From the NCBI GenBank assembly GCA_929200295.1, contig CAKMZE010000028.1, positions 15,674 to 24,024 on the forward strand: a stretch of 8,351 bases of DNA, given 5' to 3'. The DNA comes from an uncultured Alphaproteobacteria bacterium. GTDB taxonomy: Bacteria > Pseudomonadota > Alphaproteobacteria > Rhodobacterales > Rhodobacteraceae. The position numbers were made by a program, and so were the translations under genes. This document shows positions 7,087 through 8,351 of the stretch, one piece after another. Every line of letters begins with the position of its first letter. The first letter of the stretch is position 1. The notes below the pieces were generated by a model. The model saw only the letters and a list, made by a program, of their open reading frames with translations. It had not been told where the DNA came from and searched no databases.

Positions 7087-7683
7087 ATGATGACTGCTTT
7101 GATTGTGATCGATGTGCAAAATGACTTTTGCCCGGGCGGGGCATTGGCTGTGCCCGGTGGGGATGAGATCGTCACAGGGATCAATGACATCATGTCGCAA
7201 TATGATTGCGTGGTACTCACGCAAGATTGGCATCCGGCTGGACATTCGTCCTTTGCATCGTCCCATGATAATGCGGCCCCAATGTCAGTGACCGAGATGC
7301 CATATGGGCCACAGGTCCTGTGGCCAGACCATTGTATCCAAGGCAGCCAAGGCGCCGCGTTTCACCCGCAGCTCAACACAAATCCTGCGGATATGATCAT
7401 TCGCAAAGGCTACAACCCTGCGATCGATAGCTATTCTGCGTTTTTTGAAAACGATCACAAAACACCAACCGGGTTAGAAGGCTATCTGCGCACACGCGGC
7501 CTCAGCGATCTGATGATGGTCGGTCTCGCCACCGATTTTTGCGTTCATTACTCAGCCGTAGATGCGGCAAAGCTTGGGTTTACAGTCACTGTGCGCACCG
7601 ATCTCACGCGCGCGATTGATTTTGATGGCTCACTCGATGCCGCGCAAACCGAAATGCGCAATGCGGGCGTGACGTTTATTTGA
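7087..7683 (+). CDS. pncA: Nicotinamidase
   Basis: This 198-residue isochorismatase-fold hydrolase deamidates nicotinamide to nicotinate and ammonia for NAD salvage through the Preiss-Handler route. The catalytic triad is visible: Asp9 in LIVIDVQNDFCPGG, Lys107 in IIRKGYNPAIDSYSAF and the nucleophile Cys152 in GLATDFCVHYSA. The metal-binding residues Asp47 and His49 are in TQDWHP and His82 in WPDHCIQGS, and the cis-peptide-type GLATDFCV segment is intact. Length is normal for the family. An in-frame ATG at 6946 would add 47 residues that lie wholly inside or just after ftsK and lack homology to nicotinamidases, so the start at 7087 is chosen. It follows ftsK by 31 bp on the same strand. No nicotinate phosphoribosyltransferase gene (pncB) is seen in the remaining 670 bases, although the two are often neighbours. 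Confidence 0.95.
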   Translation: MMTALIVIDVQNDFCPGGALAVPGGDEIVTGINDIMSQYDCVVLTQDWHPAGHSSFASSHDNAAPMSVTEMPYGPQVLWPDHCIQGSQGAAFHPQLNTNPADMIIRKGYNPAIDSYSAFFENDHKTPTGLEGYLRTRGLSDLMMVGLATDFCVHYSAVDAAKLGFTVTVRTDLTRAIDFDGSLDAAQTEMRNAGVTFI

Positions 7684-7723
7684 GCGACTACCAACCGGCG
7701 CAAGTAAGATCACTTCATTGGGG

Positions 7724-7768
7724 AGCAAGTGGTATTGTGATGGTGGGACTAAAGCAGGTGGTATTTTG
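7724..7768 (+). repeat. Pair of 16 bp near-identical direct repeats
   Basis: AGCAAGTGGTATTGTG (7724-7739) and AGCAGGTGGTATTTTG (7753-7768) agree at 14 of 16 bases and start 29 bp apart. They lie in the 145 bp gap between pncA and the DUF6869 gene, which is otherwise AT-rich and contains no recognised gene. The 29 bp period is not a multiple of three, so the repeat is not a coding repeat. They could be binding sites for a regulator or a relic of a duplication. Confidence 0.6.
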
Positions 7769-7771
7769 GGG

Positions 7772-7785
7772 TTCCAAAGTTGGAA
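7772..7785. repeat. Short inverted repeat TTCCAA-AG-TTGGAA
   Basis: Two perfect 6-base arms separated by two bases lie four bases beyond the second direct repeat and 43 bases before the annotated start of the DUF6869 gene. The two-base spacer is too short for a full RNA hairpin loop, so a protein-binding dyad is more natural than a terminator. Twelve matching bases can also arise by chance. Confidence 0.5.
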
Positions 7786-7828
7786 TAATGGGAAATAAAT
7801 CCAGTACATATTTGCCTAGCGCGTTATA

Positions 7829-8245
7829 ATGCATAGTCAGTCAGCAAACTTTACGATGGTAGATCACATGGGTGCTACTCCAGAAATCCAACTTGTTTAT
7901 AAGTGGGTCCGATTTTGCCGCAAGCATGGCAGTGATGAAAACTATAAAATTTCTGATGAAGAGTTCGTTTTCTGGGAAGAACTCATTGACCTCGTCAAAG
8001 CTAATCCCAGCTTGGCTTGGGCAACAATTGTAGAGATTGCGAATGACTTAAAAACCCCGGGCGAATTTGCATATTTAGCGGCAGGGCCATTTGAGGATCT
8101 ACTGGTGGTTTTGGCTGATCAGGCGGTGGATTTCTGTAAGTCTGAAACAAAGGCTCTTCACATGCTATTGCCATATGTATGGACGGGCAGCATGCATCCA
8201 GACACAAGGGAATGGGTCATTAAGTCTAGAGCGTTCTTAGGTTGA
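7829..8245 (+). CDS. DUF6869 domain-like protein of unknown function
   Basis: The product has at most 138 residues, is cytoplasmic (no signal or membrane segment) and rich in acidic residues and tryptophan. The pattern of a helical region with FWEELIDLV (48-56), then AYLAAGPFEDLLVVLADQAVDF (81-102) and a late PYVW (115-118), recalls the DUF6869 family, whose hallmark as I remember it is an LAAGPLEDLL-like segment. The function is unknown. No catalytic motif is visible. Start choice is uncertain: ATGs at 7829, 7856 and 7868 are in frame, none has a good Shine-Dalgarno, and conservation seems to begin after residue 14. A perfect TATAAT at 7825-7830 overlaps the first ATG, so if it is a -10 box one of the later starts must be used. 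Its DNA is visibly more AT-rich than that of the upstream core genes, suggesting later acquisition. Confidence 0.72.
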   Translation: MHSQSANFTMVDHMGATPEIQLVYKWVRFCRKHGSDENYKISDEEFVFWEELIDLVKANPSLAWATIVEIANDLKTPGEFAYLAAGPFEDLLVVLADQAVDFCKSETKALHMLLPYVWTGSMHPDTREWVIKSRAFLG

Positions 8246-8260
8246 TTTTTTACCTTAATT

Positions 8261-8297
8261 TATGCAACTTACCCATGAAATACAGAGTAAGTTCATA
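8261..8297. repeat. Imperfect inverted repeat with 11 bp arms downstream of the DUF6869 gene
   Basis: TATGCAACTTAC (8261-8272) pairs with GTAAGTTCATA (8287-8297) over 11 base pairs with a single unpaired C, enclosing a 14-base loop. It begins 15 bases after the DUF6869 stop and ends 12 bases before the ATG at 8310. No T-run follows on either strand, so it is not a typical Rho-independent terminator. It may be a message-end hairpin, an operator for the next gene, or an element boundary. Confidence 0.6.
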
Positions 8298-8309
8298 ATA
8301 GAAAACGGC

Positions 8310-8351
8310 ATGGAATTAATGACTACTATGTCATTTTGGACAGTGTTTCGA
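8310..8351 (+). CDS. Possible start of a further gene, truncated by the window edge
   Basis: An ATG at 8310 opens 14 codons without a stop to the last base (MELMTTMSFWTVFR), with further in-frame ATGs at 8319 and 8328. No clear ribosome-binding site precedes it, and the stretch is too short to recognise. It does not resemble the pncB start I would expect. It may be a chance open frame. Confidence 0.2.
   Translation, partial: MELMTTMSFWTVFR

Noticed and set aside
1..8351. CRISPR array, tRNA/rRNA genes, insertion sequence or phage gene
   Set aside because: No regularly spaced repeats, tRNA-like cloverleaf, rRNA-like sequence, transposase or integrase motif was seen on either strand.

Overview
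The window looks like an ordinary chromosomal stretch of an alphaproteobacterium, most likely of the Rhodobacterales (Roseobacter group). The reasons are the tightly packed core genes, the FtsK motor and its C-terminal tail, the DapC-like aminotransferase, and an eight-codon start at the left edge that matches the N-terminus of alphaproteobacterial isopentenyl-diphosphate isomerases. The taxonomic call rests on remembered family sequences, not on a search.

Layout. On the minus strand at the left are a FAD-dependent UbiH/UbiF-type ubiquinone hydroxylase (139-1350) and, 114 bp downstream of it, the first codons of a probable idi gene leaving the window at base 1. Both would serve isoprenoid and quinone metabolism. 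From a short 79 bp divergent gap, a plus-strand series runs rightwards: an amidase-signature hydrolase (1430-2758), a DapC-like class I/II aminotransferase (2879-4057), the DNA translocase FtsK (4068-7055) and the nicotinamidase PncA (7087-7683). The aminotransferase, ftsK and pncA are separated by only 10 and 31 bp, so they are plausibly co-transcribed. A promoter candidate lies in the 120 bp gap before the aminotransferase.

After pncA the character of the DNA changes. Bases 7684-8351 are clearly more AT-rich by eye, contain short direct and inverted repeats, and carry one small gene (7829-8245) of the DUF6869 type with no known function. The extreme right edge has a 14-codon frame open to the end of the window. 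This part looks like a small accessory segment behind a core gene cluster.

How the genes relate: the hydroxylase and idi point to ubiquinone and isoprenoid synthesis, the aminotransferase possibly to diaminopimelate (lysine/peptidoglycan) synthesis, FtsK to chromosome segregation and septation, and PncA to NAD salvage. The amidase substrate is unknown. I see no tRNA, rRNA, CRISPR array, transposase or phage gene, and no clear new biological system. The points most worth a second look are the 20 bp perfect palindrome centred on the idi start codon and the repeat-bearing AT-rich segment around the DUF6869 gene.
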